NCBI GenBank assembly: GCA_001549895.1
Contig: AP014719.1
Span: 2,418,001-2,482,000, forward strand
Origin: Arthrobacter sp. Hiyo8
GTDB lineage: Bacteria; Actinomycetota; Actinomycetes; Actinomycetales; Micrococcaceae
Direction: 5' to 3'
DNA: 64,000 bases
The translations under genes and the position numbers were made by a program. Of the stretch, positions 19,682 through 30,301 are shown piece by piece (positions within the stretch are counted from its first letter, which is position 1; every line of letters begins with the position of its first letter). The notes below the pieces were generated by a model, which saw only the letters and a program-made list of their open reading frames with translations, ran no database searches and was not told the origin of the DNA.

Positions 19682-20548
19682 TCAAGACTTGACGCCGTTG
19701 ACTTCCGGGGTCATCGAACCGTAGCCGAGGCCCATTTGTCCAGGATCTTCTGGTAGTCGCGCTGGCCTTGACCTTGTTGAGCGCGTCCTGGATGGCGTTC
19801 ACGAGTTGCGTGTTGCCCTTCTTGGCGAGGATTCCGAACGGCTTGGCCGGAAGGGAATCAAGCACGGCCTTGTACTTCCCGGGCTCGGTCTTGTCGAAGT
19901 AGGCGAGGTTCTCGGCGCCCTGGACTGCCAGGTCCACGCGTCCCTGATCGATCTGCAAGCGCGCGGCCGCGCCGGAGTCCGTGGGAGGATGCTGATCTCC
20001 GGCAGGCCCTTGTCCGTGCAGAGGGTCTTGCTCAGGGCCTTGACCTGCTCGAAGTAATCCGTCTTTCCGCTCACAGCCAGTTTCTTGCCACAGGCGTCCT
20101 GCTGCTTGGTGAACTCGCCTGCCCGGCTTCCCGAGGTGTACAGCCGGCCCTGGACTTGAAGTAGTCCACGAAGTCCGCGGTCTTCTGACGCTCCATGGTG
20201 TCCGAGATGCCGGACATGACCACATCGACGCGGCCGGTCTGGGCCGAGTTGATCAGCTGGTCGAACGGCGATTCCACTACCTCGACCTTCACGCCGAGGG
20301 CTTCGCCGAGCTTCTGCTGGAGCTCGATGTCCAGGCCTGCCAGGTTCTTGTCATTGTCCCGGAACTCCATCGGGGGAAATCGGGAGAGAGCCCGATGCGC
20401 AGCTTTCCGGCATCCTTGATCTCCTGTGGAAGACCGGCAGGGGCGGAGGCGGAAGGGCGGCGGCCGGTCCGCCCACGCAGGCGGTCAGGCCGAGGGTTGC
20501 GGCGGCGGCCACCGCGGCGAGGCGGACAGCAGTCTTGAGGTGCTTCAT
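19682..20548 (-). CDS. Polar amino-acid-type ABC transporter substrate-binding lipoprotein (several frameshifts)
   Basis: Captures the substrate outside the membrane. MKHLKTAVRLAAVAAAATLG followed by LTAC is a lipoprotein signal with cysteine at about residue 24. FRDNDKNLAGLDIELQQKLG, VEVVESPFDQLINSAQTGRV and DVVMSGISDTMERQKTADFV are SBP family 3 motifs. After repair it ends DYQKILDKWGLGYGSMTPEV NGVKS at 19682. At least five single-base losses break the raw frame (near 20440, 20380, 20130, 19985, 19770). Family 3 proteins usually bind amino acids or small dicarboxylates. About 288 residues. Confidence 0.85.
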
Positions 20549-20596
20549 GTTGGCTCCGTTTGTTGTGAGGGAGGGGTGGGATGTGATGGGAGGGGT

Positions 20597-21360
20597 TTAG
20601 AGGACGCGTGAGAGGAAAGCCTGCGTGCGTTCGTGCTGGGGGTTTCCAATGACTTCCGAGGGCGGGCCCATCTCGACGATCTGTCCGTTGTGCATGAAGG
20701 CCACACGGTCCGCGACTTCCTTGGCGAAGCCGATTTCGTGGGTAACCACGATCATGGTGAGTCCCGAGAAAGCGAGGTCCTTCATGACGTCGAGGACTTC
20801 GCCCACAAGCTCAGGGTCCAGTGCCGAGGTCGGCTCATCGAAAAGGATCAGTTCCGGTCGCATGGCAAGCGCCCGGGCGATTGCCACGCGCTGCTGCTGG
20901 CCTCCGGAGAGCTGCCGGGGTAGGAGTCCTCGCGTCCTGCGAGCCCGACGCGCGCCAGCAATTCCGAAGCGAATTTGCGGGCTTCGGCCGGTTTCTCCTT
21001 CTTGACCAGGACCGGGCCTTCGATGATGTTTTCCAGGACGGTCATGTGGGGAAACAGGTTGAACCTCTGGAAGACCATGCCGATGGACTGCCTCTGCCGG
21101 GCAGCCTGCTTGTCCGAAAGCTCGAACAGGCGGTTCCCGTCCTGGCGGTAGCCCACTACGCGGTCGCCAACCCAGATTCGGCCGTTGGAAAGCGTCTCAA
21201 GGTGGTTGATGCAGCGCAGGAAGGTGCTCTTGCCGGATCCTGAGGCGCCCAGCAGGCAGACCACTTCGCCGGACCTGACCTCTAGGTTGATCCCTTTCAG
21301 GACCTGGTTGAGGCCGAAGCTCTTGTGGACGTTTTCGGCCCGGACGAGGACGTCGCTCAT
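20597..21360 (-). CDS. Polar amino-acid ABC transporter ATP-binding protein (frameshifted)
   Basis: GlnQ-type ATPase of the operon's importer. Walker [21 protein letters not shown] near residue 40, then [17 protein letters not shown] (Q-loop), a signature region [17 protein letters not shown] restored by adding a G near 20921, [20 protein letters not shown] (Walker B) and [20 protein letters not shown] (switch His). About 255 residues. Its start overlaps the permease stop by four bases. Confidence 0.92.
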
Positions 21361-22269
21361 CGGATGGCCTTTCTGTTGGTGCCGAAGAATTTCTTCAGGT
21401 GCTGGAGCGGTGTCAGGGGAAGCTGTTTGCTGGAAGAACCCTTGGCGAAGAAGCGTTCGAGGTAGAACTGGCCGATGCTCAGGAGCGACACGGCTCCCAA
21501 GTACCAGATGGCACAGACGATCAGCAGTTCCATGATTCGGTTGTTCACGTAGTAGATGTGCTGGGCTTCGGAGAGGATTTCGCTCACGCCGATGGCCGAG
21601 GCAAGCGAGGTGGTCTTGAGCATGCCGATCACCTCGTTGCCCAACGGCGGAATGATGACCCGCATGGCCTGCGGGAGCACGATTTTCCGCATCGCCTGCA
21701 GCCTGGTCATGCCGATTGCCTGGGCGGCCTCGGTCTGCCCCTCATCGACGGACAGGATGCCGCCGCGGACCACCTCGGAGGTGTAGGCGCCCTGGTTGAG
21801 GCCAAGGCCGATCGATGCTGCCACAAACGGAGTCAGGAGGTCGATCATGCGCCCCTGGAACACCCCCGGGATCCCGATGTACGGGAAGATCAGGGCCAAG
21901 TTGAACCACATGAGTAGTTGCAGGTACACCGGGGTTCCGCGGAAAACCCAGATGTACAACCAGGCCACACCAGACACCACGGGATTTTTGGACAGCCTCA
22001 TGATGGCCGTGACAACGCCCAAGGCAACGCCAATCACCATGGCGACGACCGTCAGAATGATCGCAACGCCGATCCCTTGGATGAGCACCGGGACGGTCAG
22101 GTATTCCTGGACGGTGGCCAGTCGATCTGTGCGCGGGAAAAGGAGATTCCAACCAGACCAACAGAAACACCACCACGGCCGCGCCGGCCCAGCGGCCTAG
22201 ATGTCGGCGCGGGACAATCTTCAGCTCCGGCGCGTCGCTCGCGACGCGCGGCTCGATTTGAGTATTCAT
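21357..22269 (-). CDS. Polar amino-acid ABC transporter permease (frameshifted)
   Basis: HisM/GlnP-type permease, about 304 residues. A long N-terminal segment (MNTQIEPRVASDAPELKIVP then an extra membrane span) precedes the permease core GVAIILTVVAMVIGVALGVV, the EAA loop QTEAAQAIGMTRLQAMRKIV and NEVIGMLKTTSLASAIGVSE. A base is missing near 22140. The extended N-terminus fits fused or single-permease importers in actinobacteria. Only one permease gene is present, so the channel is probably a homodimer. Confidence 0.9.
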
Positions 22270-22341
22270 AGCTGTTCCTGGTTGTTCCTAGGTAGGGGTT
22301 CGATGGGGGCAGAGAGGATGGTCACGGCACGGACCAACTCC

Positions 22342-23781
22342 CTAGGCTTGGTCTCGTGGTGTGACCCGCAGGCCCTGATAGTCGCCGGTCCAGCTCTTCA
22401 CCTGGTCAAGGTGTGCCCGTAGGCGGGCGAGCTGTTCCGCAACGCGATGCGGTGCGGTTCCACCGAACCCGGAATGTGCCTCGAGTGCTGCTTCGATGGT
22501 GAGGACCGATTTCACCTCGGGTGTGAGGCGCGGGTCCACGGAGGCGAGCTGTTCGGTGCTCAGATCCCCGTAGTCCAGTCCGTTCGTTTCGCAGAAACGG
22601 ACCAGGGCTCCCGAGATCTCGTGCGCCTCGCTGAACGGGATGTCCTGCTTGGCGAGCCAGTCGGCGACTTCGGTGGCAAGGGTGAAGCCCGCCGTCGCCT
22701 GCTTTGTGGTGGCCTCGACATTGACGGTGAAGGTGCGCACCAGCCCGCTGAGGGCCGGAAGCGCCACCTCCAGGGTGTCCACAGCGTCGAAGACTGCGTT
22801 CTTGTCCTCCGCGAGGTCCCGGTTGTAGGCCAGGGGAAGCGACTTGACGGTGGCCATGAGGCCCATGAGGTCGCCAAGGACCCGGCCCGACTTTCCACGG
22901 GCGATTTCCGCGATGTCCGGGTTCTTCTTCTGCGGCATGATCGAGCTGCCCGTGCAGTAGGCGTCATCCATGCGGATCCAGCCGAACTGCTGGGATGCCC
23001 AGGAGATGATTTCTTCGCACAGCCGGGAGATGTCGATCAAGGTCAGCGAGCAGACGAACAGGAATTCGATTGCCGCATCGCGGCTTCCGACGGCGTCAAT
23101 CGAATTCTCGGCGCTCGTCTCGTACCCCTGCTCCCGGGCGGCAAGCTCGGGGTGGAGCGCGAAAGTGGAACCGGCAAGGCTGCTGCGCCGAGCGGAGACA
23201 CGGCTGAGCGGCGGTCCCAATCCTGGAATCGGTGCAAGTCCCGCAGCAACGGCTGGGCATGGGCCAGAAGCTGGTGGGCGAAGACCACAGGTTGGGCTGA
23301 CTGGAGGTGGGTGAATCCCGGCACCGGGGTTCGAAGGTGCTGCTCGGCCTGCCCGGCCAGTGCCTCGGCCAGCTCCAACACGAGGGCACTGACCCCGCGG
23401 ACCTTGTCCCGCATGTACAGGCGGAGGTCATTGGCTGCTTGGTCATTGCGGGACCGGCCTGCTCTGATCTTGCCGCCAACGGGTCCATGCGCTCGATCAG
23501 AAGGCGCTCCAGGAAAGTGTGGACATCTTCGTCCTCCTGCTGCGGAACTGCCTTTCCCTGCGCAACATCATGCGCCAACTCGTTGATCGTGGAGAGGAAG
23601 CCGGGCAGCTCGTCGTCGTTGATGAGTCCCGCCCGGTTCAACTCCCGGACGTGGGCCCGTGAACCATGGAGGTCATAAGGGGCCAAGGCAAAGTAGCGAG
23701 GGTCCGAGCGGGAAAAGCGGGACAGCTCCGGACTCGACGTGCCGGCGAACCTGCCGCCCACAGCTTGGTCTGTCCTGTCAT
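22342..23781 (-). CDS. Argininosuccinate lyase-like C-N lyase (frameshifted)
   Basis: First gene of the operon; aspartase/fumarase superfamily. MTGQTKLWAAGRFAGTSSPE, EDEDVHTFLERLLIERMDPL, RSRNDQAANDLRLYMRDKV, PGFTHLQSAQPVVFAHQLLA and the signature GSSIMPQKKNPDIAEIARGK all fit the ASL branch. About 480 residues after repairs near 23730, 23455 and 23190. Biosynthetic argH normally sits with argG; here the partners are an importer, deacetylases and a PrpD protein, so this copy is likely catabolic, cleaving a C-N bond of a fumarate-derived adduct. ATG 23781 follows AGGAG. EDDS lyase and iminodisuccinate lyase are known superfamily precedents. Confidence 0.85.
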
Positions 23782-24211
23782 GAGTGAAACTCCTAGATCT
23801 ATCGGCGTCTTGCCACTGGTGGGGTGCATCTGGTGAGATACGTCACCTTGGATGCAACTAAAGTATTTCCTTAGTAAACCAGTGAGGTCAATGAAATTTG
23901 AGATATTTCTGAGATTGAAACATGCAATTTACAGAGAATGTTCACGCTTGAAACATGCGTCATCACCATCTGAGACACCGGTATCATTCTTACCGGAGAG
24001 ACCGGTGTCTCTTCTGACGAACCGTACAGGACACCGGTATCTTCATCAATAGTTTTTTGGTTTGCTACATCGACGTCGGCGCGTTGCGGCAGGGTCCAAG
24101 GCAACTGCGGCGCCCGGAAGGCGCGGTTGGAGGGCGCGCTCTACGGGCGCGCTCTACGGCGCGAGCGGCCGGCCAGAGCGTCGGCTATCCGCTGCTGTCA
24201 GTACGCGGAGA
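23782..24211. promoter_or_regulatory. Control region of the lyase operon with three LacI-type operator-like sites
   Basis: An AT-rich stretch (23830-24060) unlike its surroundings. GACACCGGTATC occurs at 23974-23985 and again at 24030-24041; GAGACCGGTGTC at 23998-24009 is the same motif inverted. GAGACACCGGT (23972-23982) and ACCGGTGTCTC (24001-24011) form perfect 11-bp arms. A fourth copy lies upstream of the lacI-type gene. The rightmost part, 24120-24170, has the direct repeat GGGCGCGCTCTACGG and is otherwise featureless. Confidence 0.72.
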
Positions 24212-25273
24212 TTACGGCGTAGCGAGGCTGAGGTGTCCCACTGACTCGCGTTCCACGAACTCGGTGGGAAGAAGGTGATCCGTTGATTCAGGCCCGCCCC
24301 GGCAATTCTCGCGAGCAGGATCTCCGCGGCACGGACACCCAATTCATATGACGGGACGTGCACGGCAGAGACAGGAGGCGCACTGACGGTCATCCAGTCG
24401 GTGTCATCCAGGCAAACCAGGGACACATCGTCCGGAACCCGGAGCCCGAGCGCCTTGATGGCCTGAAAGGCAGGGAGTGCCAGGCGGCTGTAGGACATAA
24501 TCAGGGCACTGGGGCGGCCAGGAGAGCCTAGCAACTCGGTCACAGCGGCATGCGTGAGCTCGGGCTCATGACTCCCGAAATGAGCTGGTACTCCAGGCCG
24601 GTCTCTGCGGACTCGTCCTTGATGGCACGTACGCGGTCTGCGATGGTCGAAATGGGCAACGGGTGCCCTGCTTCCAGTTCTTCCGGCGTCTTGGTGGTCG
24701 CCGAGACGAAAGCAATCCTTCGGTGACCATGTTCCGCCAGGTGACCTAGAACCTTACGGGCGTCAGCGTATGAATCCGTCCCCACCCGGTCCGCAACGAC
24801 GTCGTCCGGTCTGCGGTCGAACAAGACCAAGGGCCTTTCCATCCTGACGACGTCAAGCAAATGTGCCGAGTCGCTCCGCGTCGCGGAAGCAACTATCAAA
24901 CCGTCCACCCTCTTGTCGAGGAAAACCTGAACCGCAGCCCTTTCCGCTTCGACGTTCTCATCCGTGTTGGCCAGGATGACGTCGAACCCGGATTCCTTGG
25001 CTTTGTCCGCGATACCCCGGACTGCCCGGGCAAAATATGGGTTCTCGATGTCGCTGACAACCACGCCGATGGTGTGGGACCGCCCCGAGCTAACACTGCG
25101 GGCAAGGGCATTTCCGCGGTATCCCAGGGTTTCGGCAGCAGCCACCACCATCGCGACGAGTTCGCCGCTGACGGATCCATACCCGCCTAGGCCCGCGCCG
25201 CCGTCGAACGTGAAACGCCCGCGAGGCGTGCAACATCCATGAGGCTTGCAGTCCGATGCGACAGGGAATCCAT
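24212..25273 (-). CDS. LacI-family transcriptional regulator of the lyase operon (frameshifted)
   Basis: About 354 residues after repair. The HTH is TASLMDVARLAGVSRSTAAR, followed by VVAAAETLGYRGNALARSVS. The periplasmic-binding-protein-like core has HTIGVVVSDIENPYFARAVR, VDGLIVASATRSDSAHLLDV and ALGLRVPDDVSLVCLDDTDW, ending FVERESVGHLSLATP. Bases are missing near 25190, 24545 and 24270. It lies directly upstream of the operon on the same strand, and ACCGGT-centred repeats flank both its own start and the operon start, so repression lifted by a pathway intermediate is likely. Confidence 0.87.
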
Positions 25274-25348
25274 GAAAAGAATCTACATCAAAATTAGCCC
25301 CATTCAGGCAAACATTGCCCGGTCAAACAATTCGGCACAAATTCCAGT

Positions 25349-25360
25349 GACACCGGTTTC
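25349..25360. promoter_or_regulatory. Operator-like site upstream of the LacI-type gene
   Basis: GACACCGGTTTC, 76 bases upstream of the regulator's start, differs by one base from the two GACACCGGTATC sites before the lyase operon. Suggests autoregulation. The rest of 25274-25425 holds nothing else I can identify. Confidence 0.6.
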
Positions 25361-25425
25361 ACGCGTGTGGTTCCCTTTGTCCACTCTGGCTTCGGGATAG
25401 ATCACCGAGTCTCTGTGCCCACGGC

Positions 25426-26112
25426 CTAGGGAATTGCCCCGATGTGCACCAGGAGTTCGTGCTCGGCACCGTCGAGGTAGCGGCGCAACTCGGCTGCGGC
25501 CTCTTCGCGCTGACCGTTGCGGATCTGGGCAACCAAGGCGGCGTTGCGCTCCACGTAATGCCCGTGGAAGTCGGGTGTGGTGGCCATCGCGTGGAAGACC
25601 AATCGCATCTCGGCCAGCACTTTCTCCATCAATGCGTCCAGGGAGGCGCTTCCGGACAGCGACACCAGGGCCTTGTGCAACTCCTGGTTGGCGTCCGCCA
25701 TGCCGGCCACCGATCCCTCGGCGAGGGCAGCCCGGGCTTTGTCGACGATCACGTCCATGGCGTCGAGGGCTCCGGCCGGGACATCGCCCCACAGCACGGC
25801 CGCCGGTTCGATCAGGCGGCGCACCCGGTAGATCTCGCGGACGTCGTCGGCTCCGGGGGCCGCTACGAACACGCCGCGATTGGGGATGCGCTGTACCACG
25901 GACTCACCAGCCAGGACGGTGAAGGCCTCCCGCAGGGTGTTCCGGGAGACGCCGAGCGCCTCGGACAAGGCCTGTTCGGAGAGCTTCGTGCCGGGCGGCA
26001 ACAAGCCGTCGGAGATGCGCTGGCGAAGCTGGGCGGCAACCCACGCTCCGGTGTGGGCGTGGGTTGCATGGCCGGCGTCGGCGATTCCTTGAAGCGCAGC
26101 GTTCATGGGCAT
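25426..26112 (-). CDS. GntR/FadR-family transcriptional regulator
   Basis: The intact 228-residue protein has an N-terminal winged helix (LRQRISDGLLPPGTKLSEQA, LSEALGVSRNTLREAFTVLA) and an all-helical FCD effector domain with metal-binding His positions (NQELHKALVSLSG, MEKVLAEMRLVFHAM, RNAALVAQIRNGQREEA). It follows the carboxylase gene of the 5-oxoproline operon by 35 bases on the same strand, so it is probably the operon's own regulator. The palindrome at 30302-30324 is the likely target. Confidence 0.9.
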   Translation of the reverse strand: MPMNAALQGIADAGHATHAHTGAWVAAQLRQRISDGLLPPGTKLSEQALSEALGVSRNTLREAFTVLAGESVVQRIPNRGVFVAAPGADDVREIYRVRRLIEPAAVLWGDVPAGALDAMDVIVDKARAALAEGSVAGMADANQELHKALVSLSGSASLDALMEKVLAEMRLVFHAMATTPDFHGHYVERNAALVAQIRNGQREEAAAELRRYLDGAEHELLVHIGAIP

Positions 26113-26147
26113 GCCCCAAATCTACCGAACGGCGATGCCCGTGAACT

Positions 26148-27880
26148 TCAGCCGATGCTCGCGAGCACCTCTCCGCGCCCGACGGCGATGCCCGGCTCGT
26201 ATGGACCGCGCGCCACAGTGCCGGAACGGTGGGCCGGGACAGTGGTTTCCATCTTCATGGCTTCCAGCACGGCCACGGGTTGCCCGACTTCCACAGCCGC
26301 ACCGTCCTCAACCAGCCACTTCACCAGCGAGCCGGACATCGGCGAAGCGAGCCCGGCGTCGTCGGCCACCACGGGGCCGAAACCGCAGCCTGAGAACCGC
26401 CGCCACCGCTCATCAGCGCTTCGAACAAGCGGAGGGGGAGCCCAAGCTGCACCGCCTTGCCGTCCAGCTCCACCGTGAACGTGCTGCGTTCGGAGCCTGG
26501 GGCCACACGGGCGATCTCTGGGGAGGCGGCCAGCTCTTCGGCGAACTCGGTCTCGATCCACGTGGTGTAGACGCCGAGCTTGTCCTCCGAGGTGAAGGCC
26601 TCGTGGCGGACCACGGCCCTGTGGAAGGGCAGCACGGTGGGCAAACCCTTGATCTGCATCTCGTCCAGGGCAACCCGGGCGCGGCGCAGGGCCTGCTGAC
26701 GGTCCTCGCCCCGGACGATCAGCTTGGCCAGGAGGGAGTCATATTCTCCGGGAACCACTGATCCGGAGCGAACCCCCGAGTCCACGCGGATGCCCGGACC
26801 GGTGGGCGCTTCGAAGACGTCCACCGTGCCAGGGCCCGGCAGGAAGCCGCGTGCCGGATCTTCGGCGTTGAGGCGGAACTCGAAGGCGTGTCCTGTGGGC
26901 TCAGGATCCTCGGTCAGGGAGAGGATGCCGCCCGCGGCGATCCGGAACTGCTCGCGGACCAGGTCCACCCCGGAGGTTTCTTCAGTGACGGGATGCTCTA
27001 CCTGCAGGCGCGTGTTGACCTCCAGGAAGGAGATGGTGCCATCCACGGCCACGAGGTATTCCACGGTTCCGGCACCGTAGTATCCGGCCTCGCGGCAAAT
27101 GGCCTTGGCCGATTCGTGGATGAGCGTGCGCTGTTCAGGGCTCAGGAAGGGTGCGGGCGCCTCTTCGACGAGCTTCTGGTTGCGACGCTGCAGGGAGCAA
27201 TCGCGGGTTCCGAGGACCACCACGTTGCCGTGCATATCGGCCAGGATCTGCGCCTCGACGTGCCGCGGTTGGTCCAGGAAGCGCTCCACGAAGCATTCGT
27301 CGCGTCCGAAGGCCGCCTTGGACTCACGCACGGCGGATTCGAAAGAGTCCTCGATGTCCTCCAAGCGGCGCGCAATCTTGAGCCCGCGGCCTCCCCCGCC
27401 AAAAGCAGCTTTGATCGCCACTGGCACGCCGTGTTCCAAGGCGAAGGCAAGTACTTCAGCGGCGTTGGCCACAGGACCGTCGCTGCCCGGGACAAGCGGA
27501 GCCCCAGCGCGGACGGCGATCTCGCGGGCCGTCACCTTATTGCCCAATTCCCGGATGGACTGCGCGGCGGGGCCGATCCACGTGAGGCCGGCGTCGATCA
27601 CGGCCTGGGCGAAGTCGGCGTTCTCGGACAAGAATCCATATCCGGGATGCACGGCATCGGCACCGGCGCGGCGGGCGACGTCGATCAGCTTGGCGATGTC
27701 CAAGTACGTCTCCGCGCCGGTGGAACCGCCCAGTGCGTACGCTTCGTCGGCAAATCGCACGTGGAGGGCATCGGCGTCGGGGTCCGAATACACGGCAACG
27801 GACTCCAAGCCCTCGTCGGAGCAGGCGCGGGCAATCCGCACGGCGATCTCGCCGCGGTTGGCGATCAGGACCTTTTTCAT
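26148..27880 (-). CDS. Biotin carboxylase with C-terminal biotin carboxyl carrier domain (frameshifted)
   Basis: AccA-type subunit that carboxylates its own biotin with ATP and bicarbonate. [60 protein letters not shown] and [20 protein letters not shown] define the biotin carboxylase over residues 1-450. A frameshift near 26385 joins it to a lipoyl-type domain with biotinylation motif [19 protein letters not shown]. About 577 residues. Its start overlaps the pxpBC stop by four bases. In this setting it probably works with the 5-oxoprolinase subunits rather than in fatty acid synthesis. Confidence 0.9.
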
Positions 27881-29499
27881 GGCTGGGTTCCTTCGGGGAC
27901 AGCGCCGGTAACGGCAGTTTCACGTGGTTCAAGGGTTGCGGGGTCCACGATCGTGAACCGCACGCTATGGCCGGGCGGCAATTGCGCCGCCGTCGGAAGG
28001 TCTTCGGGTACGACGACGGCAATCACCGGATAGCCGCCCGTCACCGGGTGGTCGGCCAGGAAAAGGACCGGGTGGCCGCTGGGTGGAACTTGGAGTGCGC
28101 CGGCAACCGTGCCTTCACTCGGGAGCTCGCCGGTGCCGCTATCGGGGTTTCGTTCGAGGGAACGGCCTCCGGCGGGCTCAAGCCGCACACCGATTCTGTT
28201 GGACTGCTCAGTGGTGATCCAATCCTGCCCCGTGAGCGCCCCCAGGGCCCGGGAATCAAACCAGTCGTCCCGCGGCCCAAGGTAATCCGCAGTTCCGCTG
28301 ATCCCTTTCCTAGCCGGAGCGTGGATTCCTCGGGAGCGCCAACCATCTGGAACAGCGGCGCTCTTCCCACCGGCAGGCGGGTCCCGGCCGACAGTGGTGC
28401 GGGACCGATTCCGGACATCGAGTCGCTTGAGCGGCTGCCGAGCACCGGATCAACATCGATCCCGCCGCGGACGGCAAGGTAACTGCGGGCCCCGAGGGTC
28501 GGCTCTCCCAGGCTGAGCGTTTCGCCGTCCAGGAGGGCGAAGGGCGCGCACATTGCGGCGCGGCGGGCCGGCGCCCCGATGCATCGCGGATTTCCATGGG
28601 GACAACTGCCCCGGCAACCGCGAGTACCTGGTCGCCGATGGTCCGGACCGTGAGTTCGCCCAGCACTGTTTCCACAACCGCGGCACCGGGTTCGTTGCCC
28701 ACCAGGCGGTTGGCTTGGCGCGTCGATTGCTGGTCCACGGCACCCGCGGCTGACACTCCCAGATCTCCCAGTCCGGGGCGGCCGAGGTCCTGGACCAGCG
28801 ATTGCAATCCGGGTGAGTCCACCACGAGGGCGGGCCCGGTGAATTCGCGGGCGGCATGTGGTGCCGGAGCCAACGCGATGGCCTCGCGGACCGCGACATA
28901 CCGGACCCTGTCTCCGGGGCGGACAAGAGCCGGCGACTCCCGCTCGAGATCCCAGAGGACCGCCGTCGTACGTCCTATCAGTTGCCAGCCGCCCGGGGAT
29001 TGCCGCGGGTAGGCGGCGGAGAACGTTCCGCCGAGCGCCACGGAACCGGCGGGAACGGAGGTACGTGGCGAGCTGCGGCGGGGAACGTCGAGGCTGCGGT
29101 TTTCGCCGAGCAGATATGTGAAGCCCGGGGCGAATCCTCCGAAAGCCGCAGTCCAAAGCTGGCCGTGTGCGCGGCCACCACGCCGTCCCGGCCCAGACTG
29201 GTGAGCATGCCCACCTCGGTGAGATCCTCGCCGTCGTACACCACTTCGATAGTGACGTCGCGGGAACCGTCGCGCCGCACCCCGCCTCGATCAACATGCC
29301 CGACGGCGGCGCGCGCCGCGAGTGCCTCGGCATGCGTGCCGAACTTAATCAGTACGGTGGCTGCCGCGGCGACCGCATCGAGCTGGCCGGGCAGGGGCTC
29401 GGCAAGCAGCCGGGAATGAAACGCCAGCACGGAAGGGAGATCGGAAAGCTCCACCAGGAGGGCACGCGGGCCGGACCAGCGTATTCCCGAGAGGCTCAC
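27877..29499 (-). CDS. pxpBC: 5-oxoprolinase subunit B/C fusion (KipI-KipA; frameshifts)
   Basis: The B part (KipI-like, about residues 1-215) has [53 protein letters not shown] after repair, and [14 protein letters not shown]. It runs without a stop through [20 protein letters not shown] into the C part (KipA-like): [61 protein letters not shown] and C are therefore one polypeptide of about 540 residues, as in urea-amidolyase-like fusions of actinobacteria. Bases are missing near 29130, 28560 and 28285. With PxpA it hydrolyses 5-oxoproline to glutamate using ATP. The GTG start overlaps the pxpA stop. Confidence 0.88.
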
Positions 29500-30254
29500 G
29501 CGAAGCTCCGTACGGTGACCCCGGCGGCTTCGAGCCCCGCGCGGACGGCGGCTGCCATGGCCACGGCACCGGGAGTGTCTCCGTGGACGCAAATGCTTTC
29601 TGCGTGGACGTCCAGGATGGAACCGTTGCGGGCCACGATTTTTCCCTCTGTTGCCAGGCGGACCATATTTTCCGTGATGGCGGCGTGATCGTGCAGCACG
29701 GCGCCTTCTTCGCGGCGCGACACGAGGGTGCCGTCCGCGTTGTACGCGCGGTCGGCGAACGCCTCGGCCACTCCCCGTAGCCCCTTCGCTTCCGCCTTCG
29801 CGAGTGCGACGGAGCCCGGCAGGAGAAGAAGCGGGAGCCCGGGACTGAAGGCATGGACGGCGTCGGCCACTGCCTGGGCGTGGACCTCGTGGTGGACGAT
29901 CGTGTTGTAGAGGGCACCGTGCGGCTTGACGTACTTGATCTCGGAACCGGCAGCACGGGCCAGGGCTTGGAGTGCGCCGAGTTGGTAGAGAACGTCGTCG
30001 GCGAGTTCCGATGCGGAGCAGTCGAGGAACCGGCGGCCGAAACCCGCGAGGTCCCGATAGCCCACGTGGGCGCCAATGGTCACTCCGGCGGCTGCGGCGT
30101 CCCGGCAGGTGCGGGCGATGGTGCTGGGATCTCCGGCGTGGAATCCGCAGGCCACGTTGGCACTCGACACGTAGCGGAAGACTGCGGCGTCGTCCCCCAT
30201 GGTCCAGTTGCCGAACGATTCTCCGACGTCGCTGTTGAGGTCAATAAAAGGCAT
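29496..30254 (-). CDS. pxpA: 5-oxoprolinase subunit A (LamB/YcsF family)
   Basis: The intact 252-residue protein starts with the family hallmark [20 protein letters not shown] and continues [56 protein letters not shown] and [20 protein letters not shown]. It is the ATP-dependent ring-opening component together with PxpBC. First gene of the pxpA-pxpBC-carboxylase-gntR operon, with four-base overlaps between the first three genes. Confidence 0.94.
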   Translation of the reverse strand: MPFIDLNSDVGESFGNWTMGDDAAVFRYVSSANVACGFHAGDPSTIARTCRDAAAAGVTIGAHVGYRDLAGFGRRFLDCSASELADDVLYQLGALQALARAAGSEIKYVKPHGALYNTIVHHEVHAQAVADAVHAFSPGLPLLLLPGSVALAKAEAKGLRGVAEAFADRAYNADGTLVSRREEGAVLHDHAAITENMVRLATEGKIVARNGSILDVHAESICVHGDTPGAVAMAAAVRAGLEAAGVTVRSFA

Positions 30255-30301
30255 TGTGATCCCCGTCTCAGGTTGAATACCTCACCATCATGCCTGAAAT
30301 G

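Noticed and set aside
18563..19756. A 397-codon plus-strand frame opposite the deacetylase genes
   Set aside because: No recognisable domain, Arg/Ser/Pro-rich composition, antisense to two NodB-like genes.
22447..23586. A 379-codon plus-strand frame opposite the lyase gene
   Set aside because: Antisense shadow of a strongly matching ASL-superfamily gene.
16448..23781. Calling the operon genes pseudogenes because of many frame breaks
   Set aside because: Every break resolves to one missing base and all catalytic motifs survive; gyrA and pknB show the same pattern, so a sequence error is more likely.
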